The notes under the pieces are model-generated. The model was given only the letters and a program-made list of their open reading frames with translations, did no database searches and was not told the DNA's origin. Source: Shimia litoralis (GTDB lineage: Bacteria; Pseudomonadota; Alphaproteobacteria; Rhodobacterales; Rhodobacteraceae). From it: a DNA stretch of 64,000 nt. The number at the start of each line of letters is the position of its first letter. Position 1 is the stretch's first letter. The stretch lies in assembly GCF_005518135.1 (NCBI RefSeq), contig NZ_SULI01000012.1, forward strand, positions 27,207 through 91,206. Reading direction: 5' to 3'. A program made the position numbers and the translations under genes. Shown piece after piece: positions 25,170 through 33,492 of the stretch.

Positions 25170-27100
25170 CACTTCCCCTCCAGATACCGACGTTTGGCCT
25201 CTTCCATCCGGCCCATATCGCGCACGGCATTTTCAATCGCGACCTCGTCGGATTTATCGGCATAGCGGAATTCGGAATCGGCATAGCGGTTGATTTCCTG
25301 AACGACCATCTCGACCGTGATCGGTTGGCGCAGCTCGGAAATCATGCCCAGCTTGTCGTCATAGCCTTTGAACAGGAACAGATCGGGGTTTTCCATCCAC
25401 TCGTCGGGCAATTCAAAATCCATCGCGCGCACTTTGACGGCATCGGTGATGTTCTTGATCGCGCGACCTGTGAACCGTTCGTCCGCTTGCTGAATGCCCT
25501 TTAGATACGCGCCCAGCTTGGCAATGGTATCCAGCGGCCCGATCTGGCCTTGGACCTGATCGAACACCACCTTTAATCCGTCTTCATGCGGGCGCGCGTG
25601 GCTTTCAAAGCTGGCAGCGACGGCGGTTTTGATGGCTTGGGCCTTGTACAGGTCATGATCGCCCAGCGGAATATCGTGGTTTTTCCCCATCAACAGCGCA
25701 AGGATATCAACATAGTCATCCTGTGTTTGCGGCCCATCCACCAAGAACCGTGCGCCAGCGCGTTGGCGCAGCGCGTCATCGACATTTTCAGGATAGTTGG
25801 AAAACATCCCGAACGTACAGTTGCCCCGCACCACGGTATTGGCGCCTGCAAAGCTCTCCATCAAGACGGCGGTGATCTCAAGCTGGCCAGCCGATGATTG
25901 TCGGTCGCCACGCTTGCCGGCAAGTTGGTCAATATCGTCAATTGTCCCAAACCCGATGGCCTGTGGATCAAGAATGTTGTTGATAAAGGCCTTGGCATTT
26001 TGGCCCGATTTCCCTTGATAGCTGTCGATATTGTCGGTGCTAAGGTTCTGATACCGGAACGGATAACCCGCCGTTTCACAATATCCATGGATCAGGCCAG
26101 CCATCATTTGAATAAGTGTGGTCTTGCCCGTGCCCGGCTTGCCATCCCCCATAAAGGTAAAGATGAAACCGCCCAATTCGGCAAAGGGGTTCAGCTTGCG
26201 ATCAAAGTCATAGGCCATCAACATCTTGGCCAGCTTCATCGCCTGATATTTCGCGATATGGTTTCCAACCACCTCGTTGGGTTGCTTGAACGTCATGGTC
26301 AGGCGGCTGCTTTTGGCAGCGCGCGCGGGCGTAAAACCCGACAATGTCAGATCGTCAGCTTCGACGCGCCAATTTGCACCGGTAAACGCCCCCAAACGCC
26401 CTGTGGATTGCGCCCGAAGCGCCACCTTTTCCATAAGCTGTTCGGCAAAGGCGCACACACACGCCACCAGCTTGGCCTCATCGACTGCCAGCGCAGCAAG
26501 GTCTTGGTCAAGCTCCCAAAGAACGCCGTGCAACGCCAGTTGTGCATTGTCGGTCAGGATTTCGTCGACATCCCCCACCTCAACAGAAACCTCGCCCATC
26601 TGGGGCGACAACAGAAACGACGTTGCATTGGCAAATACATACAGCACAACCAAGGCTTCAGCGGCCAAGAGTTCGCTAAAGTCTGATCTGTGGCTTTGGC
26701 CCAGTGCCCCCGCAAGATTATCCCGTTTCAGATCACTTAACCCCGAGGCTTCGGAAAAGTTCTCGCCCACGGCCAATGCGATTGCCAGTGCCCTCCGCAA
26801 ACCGTTCAAAACCGTCGCCTGACGCGGGGATACCAACGGGTCATCGACCTCTGTCGTTTCAATGCGCTCGATCAGATGCACGCCCTCGGGGCGCGCGGTG
26901 CTGCGGGTCACCAGACCCGGTGTGGTCGTGCGAAACCGGCGGCGCGTTCCAATCCCTGCGGATCGCTCTGGGGTGGATGCTTGGGCCGCCTTGGCAATGC
27001 GAGGTGTGTGGTCAAAGCCATTCAACATTCCTACAGCGGCATCATAATGTTTGCGGATATCTTCTTCGCGCAATTCCATTTGATCAGACGTCAGGCTCAT
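25169..27100 (-). CDS. AAA+ ATPase of the unknown operon
   Basis: 643 residues. A roughly 300-residue N-terminal region without a known domain precedes an ATPase core: Walker A 'GDGKPGTGKTTLIQ' (318-331), Walker B 'IGFGTIDDIDQL' (382-393) with the Asp-Asp pair, then 'GNCTFGMFSNYPENVDDALRQRAGARFLVDGP', which looks like sensor 1 and an arginine-finger region. The order resembles the AAA families that remodel partner proteins. The early part is basic ('IGTRRRFRTTTPGLVTRST'). It overlaps the STAS-GHKL gene and follows the 373-residue gene after 67 bases. Substrate unknown. Confidence 0.85.
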   Translation of the reverse strand: MSLTSDQMELREEDIRKHYDAAVGMLNGFDHTPRIAKAAQASTPERSAGIGTRRRFRTTTPGLVTRSTARPEGVHLIERIETTEVDDPLVSPRQATVLNGLRRALAIALAVGENFSEASGLSDLKRDNLAGALGQSHRSDFSELLAAEALVVLYVFANATSFLLSPQMGEVSVEVGDVDEILTDNAQLALHGVLWELDQDLAALAVDEAKLVACVCAFAEQLMEKVALRAQSTGRLGAFTGANWRVEADDLTLSGFTPARAAKSSRLTMTFKQPNEVVGNHIAKYQAMKLAKMLMAYDFDRKLNPFAELGGFIFTFMGDGKPGTGKTTLIQMMAGLIHGYCETAGYPFRYQNLSTDNIDSYQGKSGQNAKAFINNILDPQAIGFGTIDDIDQLAGKRGDRQSSAGQLEITAVLMESFAGANTVVRGNCTFGMFSNYPENVDDALRQRAGARFLVDGPQTQDDYVDILALLMGKNHDIPLGDHDLYKAQAIKTAVAASFESHARPHEDGLKVVFDQVQGQIGPLDTIAKLGAYLKGIQQADERFTGRAIKNITDAVKVRAMDFELPDEWMENPDLFLFKGYDDKLGMISELRQPITVEMVVQEINRYADSEFRYADKSDEVAIENAVRDMGRMEEAKRRYLEGK

Positions 27101-27167
27101 GTCTTACACCTCAGCTTTAGTAAACATACTTGGACCAACAATTCCGGCGTCAGGCCGAAATGTAATC

Positions 27168-28289
27168 TTAATAACTTAAGACGCGGCCTTGGGGGCTCAC
27201 GACGTATTTGTTCACATTTGCGAACCCGGGGGGGTTTAACTCTTCCAAAACCTGATACGGGCGCTGTGGCAAAATAATGGATCGTTCAGTGCGCGTTGCC
27301 CCCGTATCCACTCCGCGACCAGAAAACGGATCCAACGCAAAGACTTCACGCTCGACCGTTGAGAACCACCCAGATTTCTGGTGCTGCACACGTTCGCTGT
27401 TCAATTCTTCCAAGGTCCATGCCAACGCCCAATCCGCCCCCTCGGGCGAGCGCGCAACATCCAGCACCTGACGAATTGGACCTGTCTGATGTGTATATGC
27501 GCTTGAATACATCGGCCCCACATGGAACCGTCGCAGCCGTTTGGGATGCAAGTCATCAAAGCTCTCGTCAAACCCTTTGGCGATGGTGACCAGCTTAAGG
27601 CCCCCAAGGCTTTGACCCATCAAGTGGGCTTGGACTTCGGGCCAGCGCCTTTCATCTTTGGGCAGTCCTGTTTTCCCTGAGTCTTCAACGTCCATAAGAT
27701 AAATTGTGGGCAGATTTATTTGGCTGTCATAGACGGCCCAGTGGACCAAAAACCGTTTTCGACCCTCGGTCAGATTTTCCACCCAACGCGCTTGCGGGTG
27801 GTTTTGCGCCCAAAACAAATCGCCTTTGCTCAACTCTTCGTAATACAGCCGCTGTGACAACGCGAACTGAAGCTTGGTCGGCACCTCGCGATCACCAATG
27901 ATCGCACGCAGCATCTGATCCTTTAGGTCTGCCGTACCCGGCATATGCTGCAAGTGCTGTTCGGCTTGCTGCGCATCGTTGGCCATCACCAGCAATTCAT
28001 TGAATACAGGAAATCCGCTTTCGACCGTATCCATCGACAACGACCCGAAATGCTGTCCGGTATCGCGGCCCACCAGCAGATACTTCATGCTCAGCGCACG
28101 AAACGTATGTGTGATCTCGGACAGATACCGCGTCAGTACCTTTGCGTCAGTTTCATCAAACGCCCCTTCTGCCGCGCGCTGTGCAGCAACGTGCGTCAAA
28201 TGCTCGGTGATACGGGCAAATTTGTTGAAATACCGGCGCGAGGCATACGTATCCTTAAGCGCTTTGTGGTCTTCAGTAGAATATGTCAT
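27168..28289 (-). CDS. Conserved protein of unknown function, 373 residues
   Basis: Soluble, no signal peptide or membrane helix. The N-terminal half is helical ('HKALKDTYASRRYFNKFARITEHL', 'DAKVLTRYLSEITHTFRALSMKYLLVGRD'). The C-terminal half is more beta-rich ('QINLPTIYLMDVEDSG', 'GLKLVTIAKGFDESFDDLHP', 'SIILPQRPYQVLEELNPPG'). No catalytic motif recognised. It is transcribed between the coiled-coil gene (26-base gap) and the AAA+ gene, so it is likely an adaptor or substrate-binding partner of the ATPase. That is inference from position. Confidence 0.75.
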   Translation of the reverse strand: MTYSTEDHKALKDTYASRRYFNKFARITEHLTHVAAQRAAEGAFDETDAKVLTRYLSEITHTFRALSMKYLLVGRDTGQHFGSLSMDTVESGFPVFNELLVMANDAQQAEQHLQHMPGTADLKDQMLRAIIGDREVPTKLQFALSQRLYYEELSKGDLFWAQNHPQARWVENLTEGRKRFLVHWAVYDSQINLPTIYLMDVEDSGKTGLPKDERRWPEVQAHLMGQSLGGLKLVTIAKGFDESFDDLHPKRLRRFHVGPMYSSAYTHQTGPIRQVLDVARSPEGADWALAWTLEELNSERVQHQKSGWFSTVEREVFALDPFSGRGVDTGATRTERSIILPQRPYQVLEELNPPGFANVNKYVVSPQGRVLSY

Positions 28290-28315
28290 TTTTGATCGCC
28301 TCGATGTCGGGGCAT

Positions 28316-29392
28316 TCAGGCGCCATACAGATTTTTGTCATGTTTCTCGACGATCTTTTCAAAGCGCCGCGCGAACCGCTCATCCGCTTTGGCTTTGGCC
28401 TCGAGAACGTCGCGTGCGAAGACCATGTGCTCTTCGTGTTTTTCCATCATATCGGCCATGCGCTGATTGGTGGCTGTCCCAATCGCGGCCATGCTGGCTT
28501 GGGCCTCTTTGTCTGTTGCGACCCCAATTTCGTTGATCCGGTGTGCCACATCTTGCTGTTGCGCCGTTTTCAAAGATTTAGAAAGCGCATCGTACAGCAC
28601 CACACGTTGTTTGGTGTCTGTCTGTAATTTGTTAATCAGAACCATCTGAGTGGCCGCTTGGTTTTGCAAGCTGTCGATCCACGTTTTGCCCTTTTCGATA
28701 TAGCGCTCCAACGTCTGCGACTTTGCCAGACTGACCTGCTCGCTCTGAACCAAAGCGTTGTACTTGGTATTCAGATCAGCCAGCTCTGTCTCGAGAGATG
28801 TGCGGGCTGCTGCGTCCTGTTCAACCGCAATCTTATTCTCCAGCGCAATGATTTCTGGATCCAGCGCGCGAATTTCATCTTTGACCCGCTCAAGGTCTTG
28901 TACTGTGATTTCGCGTTCATCCAGAGTTTCCGAAAGATTGGTTTCAACCTTTTCTTTTTGTTCATTCAGCACCAAAAGCTGCCCTTCAAGCAACTGGGTG
29001 ATGACATCGGATTTCGCGATCAGATCTTGCAGTTTGTCATCAATATTTGCGGTCTTGATACGCTCTTGGCGCATGGACTCTGATTTTCCACGACTGAAAA
29101 CTCCGACAAAGGTTTCCCACCCGGTTTTATCTCGCATCTCTTCAAAGTCTTTTGAGAAGGCCGCCGTAACATCGTCTAGCCCCATGATAAGTTCGGCAAT
29201 ATTGGCATTCATGACGTCGGTATGGGCATGCACATCTTCCAACGTCGCATTTTCAATATCAATCGACGCATCGTCGCCAGATTTGAGTTTGCTTCGCGCC
29301 GTTTCGATCCGCCCCGTCAGCTCCGAAATTTTGGCCTGTGCAGCAGCCACCTGCTCTTGGGACTCGCGCACCTGTGCATCAAAATTTGACAT
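28316..29392 (-). CDS. Long coiled-coil protein, first gene of the ATPase operon
   Basis: 358 residues, almost wholly helical with long heptad stretches: 'QESQEQVAAAQAKISELTGRIETARSKL', 'LLVLNEQKEKVETNLSETLDEREITVQDLERVKDEIRAL' and 'ERYIEKGKTWIDSLQNQAATQMVLINKLQTDTKQR'. No membrane helix. The overall look recalls TelA- or PspA/ESCRT-like helical scaffold proteins, but no specific family match can be claimed. Being promoter-proximal it would be made in the largest amount, as expected for a structural or polymer-forming component acted on by the AAA+ ATPase. Confidence 0.75.
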   Translation of the reverse strand: MSNFDAQVRESQEQVAAAQAKISELTGRIETARSKLKSGDDASIDIENATLEDVHAHTDVMNANIAELIMGLDDVTAAFSKDFEEMRDKTGWETFVGVFSRGKSESMRQERIKTANIDDKLQDLIAKSDVITQLLEGQLLVLNEQKEKVETNLSETLDEREITVQDLERVKDEIRALDPEIIALENKIAVEQDAAARTSLETELADLNTKYNALVQSEQVSLAKSQTLERYIEKGKTWIDSLQNQAATQMVLINKLQTDTKQRVVLYDALSKSLKTAQQQDVAHRINEIGVATDKEAQASMAAIGTATNQRMADMMEKHEEHMVFARDVLEAKAKADERFARRFEKIVEKHDKNLYGA

Positions 29393-29431
29393 AAGAATCT
29401 CCGCTACTAGACAATACCTTGGACTTCATAT

Positions 29432-29458
29432 GGTGATGTAAACATGATTTACATCACC
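29432..29458. promoter_or_regulatory. Perfect palindrome between the ATPase operon and the sodium channel gene
   Basis: Arms GGTGATGTAAA (29432-29442) and TTTACATCACC (29448-29458) are exactly complementary around CATGA. It lies 40-66 bases upstream of the coiled-coil gene and about 150 bases upstream of the channel GTG start, where a dimeric regulator could control both. No regulator gene is adjacent. It could alternatively form an RNA hairpin, but no T-run follows. Confidence 0.6.
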
Positions 29459-29606
29459 GAAACCCCCTAAATTTTTCTAATTGTCGCAAATGCGCGCAAA
29501 TATGGGAACCCCAACTTCAGCAGGTTGTTCGCTAATATTCGCCCAACAGACCTTGCTCTGGCTTTGGCAACTCGCCATATCAAACGAAATTCAAGAGGAA
29601 TTCCCT

Positions 29607-30383
29607 GTGCATCAGTTTGTTAAGCGCCTTGTCGACAGTCCCATTTTCTTAAACACCATTGTCGCTATCATTGTGTTCAACGCGATTCTTCTGGGCATGG
29701 AAACCTCGCCAATGATCATGGATCGCTTTGGTGGGATTGTGCTGTTTCTGGATCAAGCTTGTCTGACCATTTTCGTGATCGAAATCTTGCTTAAACTCTA
29801 TGCGCGCCCCCTCGGGTTCTTTCGCAACGGTTGGAACCTATTTGATATTGTGATTGTCGGCATCGCCCTTGTCCCAGCCGCAGGGGGATTTCAAGTTTTG
29901 CGCGCCTTGCGAATATTGCGGGTGTTGCGGGTCATTTCGACCGCGCCACGTTTGCGCCGCGTCGTCGAAGGCTTTATCACCGCATTGCCGGGCATGGGCA
30001 GCGTATTTCTTTTGATGGCGCTGATCTTTTATATCGGTGCAGTCATGGCAACAAAGCTGTTTGGCGGTGCATTCCCAGAATGGTTTGGCGACCTCGGGCG
30101 GTCTGCATATTCGTTGTTCCAGATCATGACACTTGAAAGCTGGTCTATGGGAATTGTGCGCCCGGTGATGGATGTGTACCCACATGCATGGGCGTTCTTT
30201 GTGCCGTTCATCCTGCTGACCACGTTTGCGGTCGTGAACCTTTTGGTCGGTCTGATCGTCAATTCAATGCAAGACGCGCATCACGAAGAAGACGTCGCAC
30301 GTACAGATACCTATCGGGACGAAGTTCTGGCCCGCCTCGAAGTCATCGAACGCCACCTCACGCAAGCCGACACCCCCAAATAG
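29607..30383 (+). CDS. Bacterial voltage-gated sodium channel (NavBac)
   Basis: 258 residues, one six-helix domain that assembles as a tetramer in the inner membrane. The voltage-sensing S4 carries Arg at 99, 102, 105 and 108 ('VLRALRILRVLRVISTAPRLRRVV'). The pore selectivity filter is TLESWSM (175-181), matching sodium-selective NavBac channels. A short coiled C-terminal tail ('EEDVARTDTYRDEVLARLEVIERHL') serves tetramerisation. The GTG start at 29607 was chosen for its AAGAGGA site and because the family begins a few residues before S1. A longer frame from 29481 is less likely. It diverges from the ATPase operon. Confidence 0.93.
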   Translation: MHQFVKRLVDSPIFLNTIVAIIVFNAILLGMETSPMIMDRFGGIVLFLDQACLTIFVIEILLKLYARPLGFFRNGWNLFDIVIVGIALVPAAGGFQVLRALRILRVLRVISTAPRLRRVVEGFITALPGMGSVFLLMALIFYIGAVMATKLFGGAFPEWFGDLGRSAYSLFQIMTLESWSMGIVRPVMDVYPHAWAFFVPFILLTTFAVVNLLVGLIVNSMQDAHHEEDVARTDTYRDEVLARLEVIERHLTQADTPK

Positions 30384-30415
30384 ACATCTCGAACGCACAG
30401 ACACATATTGCAAAA

Positions 30416-30443
30416 CGGGCCTTTCCACAGATGAAAAGGCCCG
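30416..30443. terminator. Bidirectional terminator between the channel and creatinase genes
   Basis: Arms CGGGCCTTT and AAAGGCCCG pair perfectly. The minus-strand side ends in TTTTG and the plus-strand side in CTTTC. Placed between two convergent genes, it can serve both, more strongly creatinase. Confidence 0.75.
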
Positions 30444-30471
30444 CTTTCAATTGGCTTTGGTATGCTGGGAC

Positions 30472-31680
30472 CTATCCGACGACGTTGAATTCCGGACCGT
30501 AAGGATAGCCGGTAATATTGTCATTACCATCCTCGGTGATCACCAGAATATCATGCTCGCGGTACCCGCCGGCACCAGGTTGGTCATCGGCAACAGTCAA
30601 CATTGGCTCCATCGAGATCACCATGCCAGGCTCTAGCACGGTGTCGATATCCTCGCGCAACTCAAGCCCCGCTTCGCGGCCATAATAATGCGACAACACG
30701 CCAAACGAATGGCCATAGCCAAATGTCCGGTATTGCAACAAATCACGCTCTTCGAAGAATGCGTTGATTTTGTGCGTGACTTCAGAACAGCTTGCGCCCG
30801 GCTTAAGCAAGGACATACCATACTCATGTGCCGCGACATTCGCCTCCCAAAGACGCAGGCTTGCCGCATCGACTTCTTGTACAAACATCGTGCGCTCAAG
30901 CGCCGTGTAGTACCCAGAAATCATCGGGAACGTGTTCAGTGACAGAATATCGCCGCGCTCGAGCACACGCGACGTAACCGGATTGTGCGCACCATCCGTG
31001 TTGATACCGGATTGGAACCAAACCCAAGTATCGCGGTATTCAGCGTCCGGAAATGCCTTGGCAATTTCGGCTTCCATGGCATCACGTCCGGCCATAGCTA
31101 CATCTATTTCGCGCACACCTGCCTTGACCGCGTCGCGAATGGCATAGCCACCCACATCGGCAACACGGGCTGCTTCGCGAATAAGGACAATCTCAGCGGC
31201 CGATTTGTGCATACGCTGACGCATCGTAAGGTCAGCAATATCCACAGCAGGCGCGGGGTTAAGAAACCCATCCAGCTTGCTTTTTTGAAGCAAGGTCAGG
31301 TGGTCACCTTCGTAGCCGATCGCAATACCTTCGCCCGTGATCGAGCGGATTGCCCGCCAATAGTTGTCGCGCTGCCAATCTGTATAGGTGATATTGTCAC
31401 CATAGCTGCGGCGCCAAGGTTGCCCCGCATCAATCCCTGCGGAAATTGTGACGCACTCGGTTGGTGTTACCACAACCGCATAGGGGCGCCCAAACGCACA
31501 ATACGTAAAGCCAGAGTAGTAAGACACATTGTGCATCGACGTCAGCACCGCAGCACCGACCCCTGCGTCCGCCATGATCTGACGCAGTCCGGCAACACGC
31601 GCGGCGTATTCCGAGTTTTCAAATTGCAGACGAGCTTTCTCGCCATTGTGGAAACGATAGTATTCTGGACGTGCAGTCAT
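30472..31680 (-). CDS. creA: Creatinase (creatine amidinohydrolase)
   Basis: 402 residues, the length of Pseudomonas creatinase. Hydrolyses creatine to sarcosine and urea in the cytoplasm. It follows the creatinase sequence closely: 'HNVSYYSGFTYCAFGRPYAVVVT', 'GQPWRRSYGDNITYTDWQRDNYW', 'TWVWFQSGINTDGAHNPVTSR', 'LQYRTFGYGHSFGVLSHYYGREAGLELRED' and 'PGAGGYREHDILV'. It has the pita-bread fold shared with aminopeptidase P, but these blocks separate it from Xaa-Pro peptidases and ectoine hydrolase. The sarcosine formed would feed the GcvT-fused dehydrogenases at 34685-41663. Confidence 0.92.
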   Translation of the reverse strand: MTARPEYYRFHNGEKARLQFENSEYAARVAGLRQIMADAGVGAAVLTSMHNVSYYSGFTYCAFGRPYAVVVTPTECVTISAGIDAGQPWRRSYGDNITYTDWQRDNYWRAIRSITGEGIAIGYEGDHLTLLQKSKLDGFLNPAPAVDIADLTMRQRMHKSAAEIVLIREAARVADVGGYAIRDAVKAGVREIDVAMAGRDAMEAEIAKAFPDAEYRDTWVWFQSGINTDGAHNPVTSRVLERGDILSLNTFPMISGYYTALERTMFVQEVDAASLRLWEANVAAHEYGMSLLKPGASCSEVTHKINAFFEERDLLQYRTFGYGHSFGVLSHYYGREAGLELREDIDTVLEPGMVISMEPMLTVADDQPGAGGYREHDILVITEDGNDNITGYPYGPEFNVVG

Positions 31681-31902
31681 TTTGACCTCCGATAAAAGAG
31701 GTCCCGGCGTTCAGGACTGTAAAGGATATAAGCGCATTCCATCGCGTTCGGAATGTGGCGACGCCATCGCCATTGCTGGCAAAGTCTTGCACGAGTCGCA
31801 CACCAGATTTCAAGAAGTTTTTGCGATGGGGCGTAAATTGCTGTGCGAACACGTCCGTTCCCGATACCCTGCAGAGGTGCTCAAATAGGATAGAAACAAA
31901 CC

Positions 31903-32883
31903 ATGCGGCCAGGTCCCTTGAACTTAATCACAGATGTCGCAGGACTTTTGGTAGGAAATGCATCTGATCCATTGTGCAAGACCGGCACGACCGTCCTAAC
32001 CGCGGATGCACCGTTCACCGCTGGCGTCCACGTCATGGGCGGCGCACCCGGCACGCGTGAAACAGATCTTTTGGCGCCGGACAAAACGGTTCAGCAAGTC
32101 GATGCGTTGGTACTGTCAGGTGGATCGGCGTTTGGCCTCGAGGCCGCATCAGGAGTTGCAAATGCTCTGCGTACCCAAGGACGCGGGTTCTCCGTAGGAG
32201 AGCAAACCGTGCCGATCGTTCCGGCCGCCATCTTGTTTGACCTGTTGAACGGTGGGGACAAAACGTGGAGCATACCACCATATGCGTCTCTGGGCGCGCG
32301 GGCCTTGGCAGACGTCGGCCGACACTTTGACCTTGGCACATACGGCGCTGGTGTCGGCGCGACACTGGCCACGATGAAAGGCGGGCTTGGCTCTGCATCG
32401 GCGGTCTTGCCGTCTGGGCACACGGTTGGGGCCCTTGTCGCGGTGAATGCTCTGGGCGGTGCAACCGTCGACAACACCCATTTCTGGGCCGCCCCATGGG
32501 AGAAAAACTCTGAATTTGGTGGCAAAGGTATTGCGGCGAATGTGCCAACAGACCTCCCTCCAACAAAGCTTTCGGCGCAGAACACAACCATTGCAATCGT
32601 CGCCACGGACGCCCTTTTGGATCAAGCACAGTGCACACGCTTGGCAACAGCAGCCCATGACGGCATGGCGCGCGCCATTGTGCCATCCCATACACCGATG
32701 GACGGTGATTTGATCTTTGGGGTTTCGACATCGGCCAGTCCGCTCACGGATCCGACGGCCGACACGCTCTGGCTGGGGCACGCGGCGGCAACATGCCTTG
32801 CACGCGCCATTGCGCGCGCGGTGTATCACGCCACACCCGAGCTGGGTGATACATTGCCTTGCTATCAACAACTACAAACTTGA
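31903..32883 (+). CDS. P1 (S58, DmpA-like) family peptidase
   Basis: 326 residues. N-terminal nucleophile-type aminopeptidase or amidase, made as a precursor that cleaves itself. Visible features are 'NLITDVAGLLVGNASDP', 'ALVLSGGSAFGLEAASGVANAL', 'YGAGVGATLATMKGGLGSASAVLPSG' and 'NTTIAIVATDALL', where the Thr after Asn is the likely nucleophile at the cleavage site. It is divergent from creatinase over 222 bases, which could mean shared regulation, and convergent with the Lrp gene. Substrate unknown; beta-peptides or short peptides are known for relatives. Confidence 0.88.
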   Translation: MRPGPLNLITDVAGLLVGNASDPLCKTGTTVLTADAPFTAGVHVMGGAPGTRETDLLAPDKTVQQVDALVLSGGSAFGLEAASGVANALRTQGRGFSVGEQTVPIVPAAILFDLLNGGDKTWSIPPYASLGARALADVGRHFDLGTYGAGVGATLATMKGGLGSASAVLPSGHTVGALVAVNALGGATVDNTHFWAAPWEKNSEFGGKGIAANVPTDLPPTKLSAQNTTIAIVATDALLDQAQCTRLATAAHDGMARAIVPSHTPMDGDLIFGVSTSASPLTDPTADTLWLGHAAATCLARAIARAVYHATPELGDTLPCYQQLQT

Positions 32884-32894
32884 ACGGAACGCTT

Positions 32895-33353
32895 CTAAAC
32901 TGGCAACGCTGTTGTTTTAAATACTGTTCTAAGGGCAAACGACGATTGCATCTGTAATACCCCCGGCAGACGCGCAAGATGTTGACGGTGAATGCGGGCA
33001 AAATCATCGGTATTTTCCGAGACGACCTTTAACAAGTAGTCAGCAGTGCCTGCCATCAAGTGACATTCCAACACATCAGGTATACGTGCCACCGCTTTTT
33101 CAAACGCCTCCAAGGTTTCATCCGCTTGACCAGACAAACGGATTTCCACAAAAACCGTAGATGGAACGTTCATCTTGCGCGCGTCTAGAAGTGCAACATA
33201 GTCCCGTATGTACCCATCAGTTTCCAGTCTCTGCACACGGCGGTGACACGCCGACGCCGACAGATTGACATGCTCTGACAAATCCGCATTCGAGATGCGT
33301 CCTGTCTTCTGAACAGCTCTTAGAATCCGGCGATCCGTTTCATCAAGCGACAT
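32895..33353 (-). CDS. Lrp/AsnC family regulator, probable regulator of ald
   Basis: 152 residues. N-terminal HTH: 'LDETDRRILRAVQKTGRISNADLSEHVNLSASACHRRVQRLE'. The C-terminal RAM ligand-binding domain has 'TVFVEIRLSGQADETLEAFEKAV', 'IPDVLECHLMAGTADYLLKVV' and 'LARLPGVLQMQSSFALRTVF'. It is divergent from alanine dehydrogenase with a perfect palindrome between them, the usual AldR arrangement in which alanine is the effector. Confidence 0.9.
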   Translation of the reverse strand: MSLDETDRRILRAVQKTGRISNADLSEHVNLSASACHRRVQRLETDGYIRDYVALLDARKMNVPSTVFVEIRLSGQADETLEAFEKAVARIPDVLECHLMAGTADYLLKVVSENTDDFARIHRQHLARLPGVLQMQSSFALRTVFKTTALPV

Positions 33354-33387
33354 TTCTTAACAACTCCTTGCTCACAAGATCAATATA

Positions 33388-33404
33388 TTCGAAGAATCTT
33401 CGAA
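33388..33404. promoter_or_regulatory. 17-base palindrome in the lrp-ald intergenic region
   Basis: Arms TTCGAAGA and TCTTCGAA are perfect around a central A, starting 35 bases upstream of the Lrp start codon and ending 88 bases before the ald ATG. Size and symmetry suit an Lrp/AsnC site. Confidence 0.6.
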
Positions 33405-33405
33405 A

Positions 33406-33434
33406 TGCATGTTTTTATTCTGCCTAAAAATGCA
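33406..33434. promoter_or_regulatory. Second, imperfect inverted repeat in the lrp-ald intergenic region
   Basis: TGCATGTTTTTA and TAAAAATGCA face each other across a short spacer, one base after the palindrome at 33388. Lrp proteins often use several sites in a row, so it may be a second operator. The A/T content also suits a promoter. Confidence 0.4.
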
Positions 33435-33492
33435 GCACATTCGATCCGTCCCGGATGAAACTGATCTTAGGAAATTCACAAAGGATACGCAG

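Noticed and set aside
30472..31680. Xaa-Pro dipeptidase or ectoine hydrolase instead of creatinase
   Set aside because: Same fold, but the blocks around WFQSGINTDGAHNPVT and the 402-residue length match creatinase much more closely.
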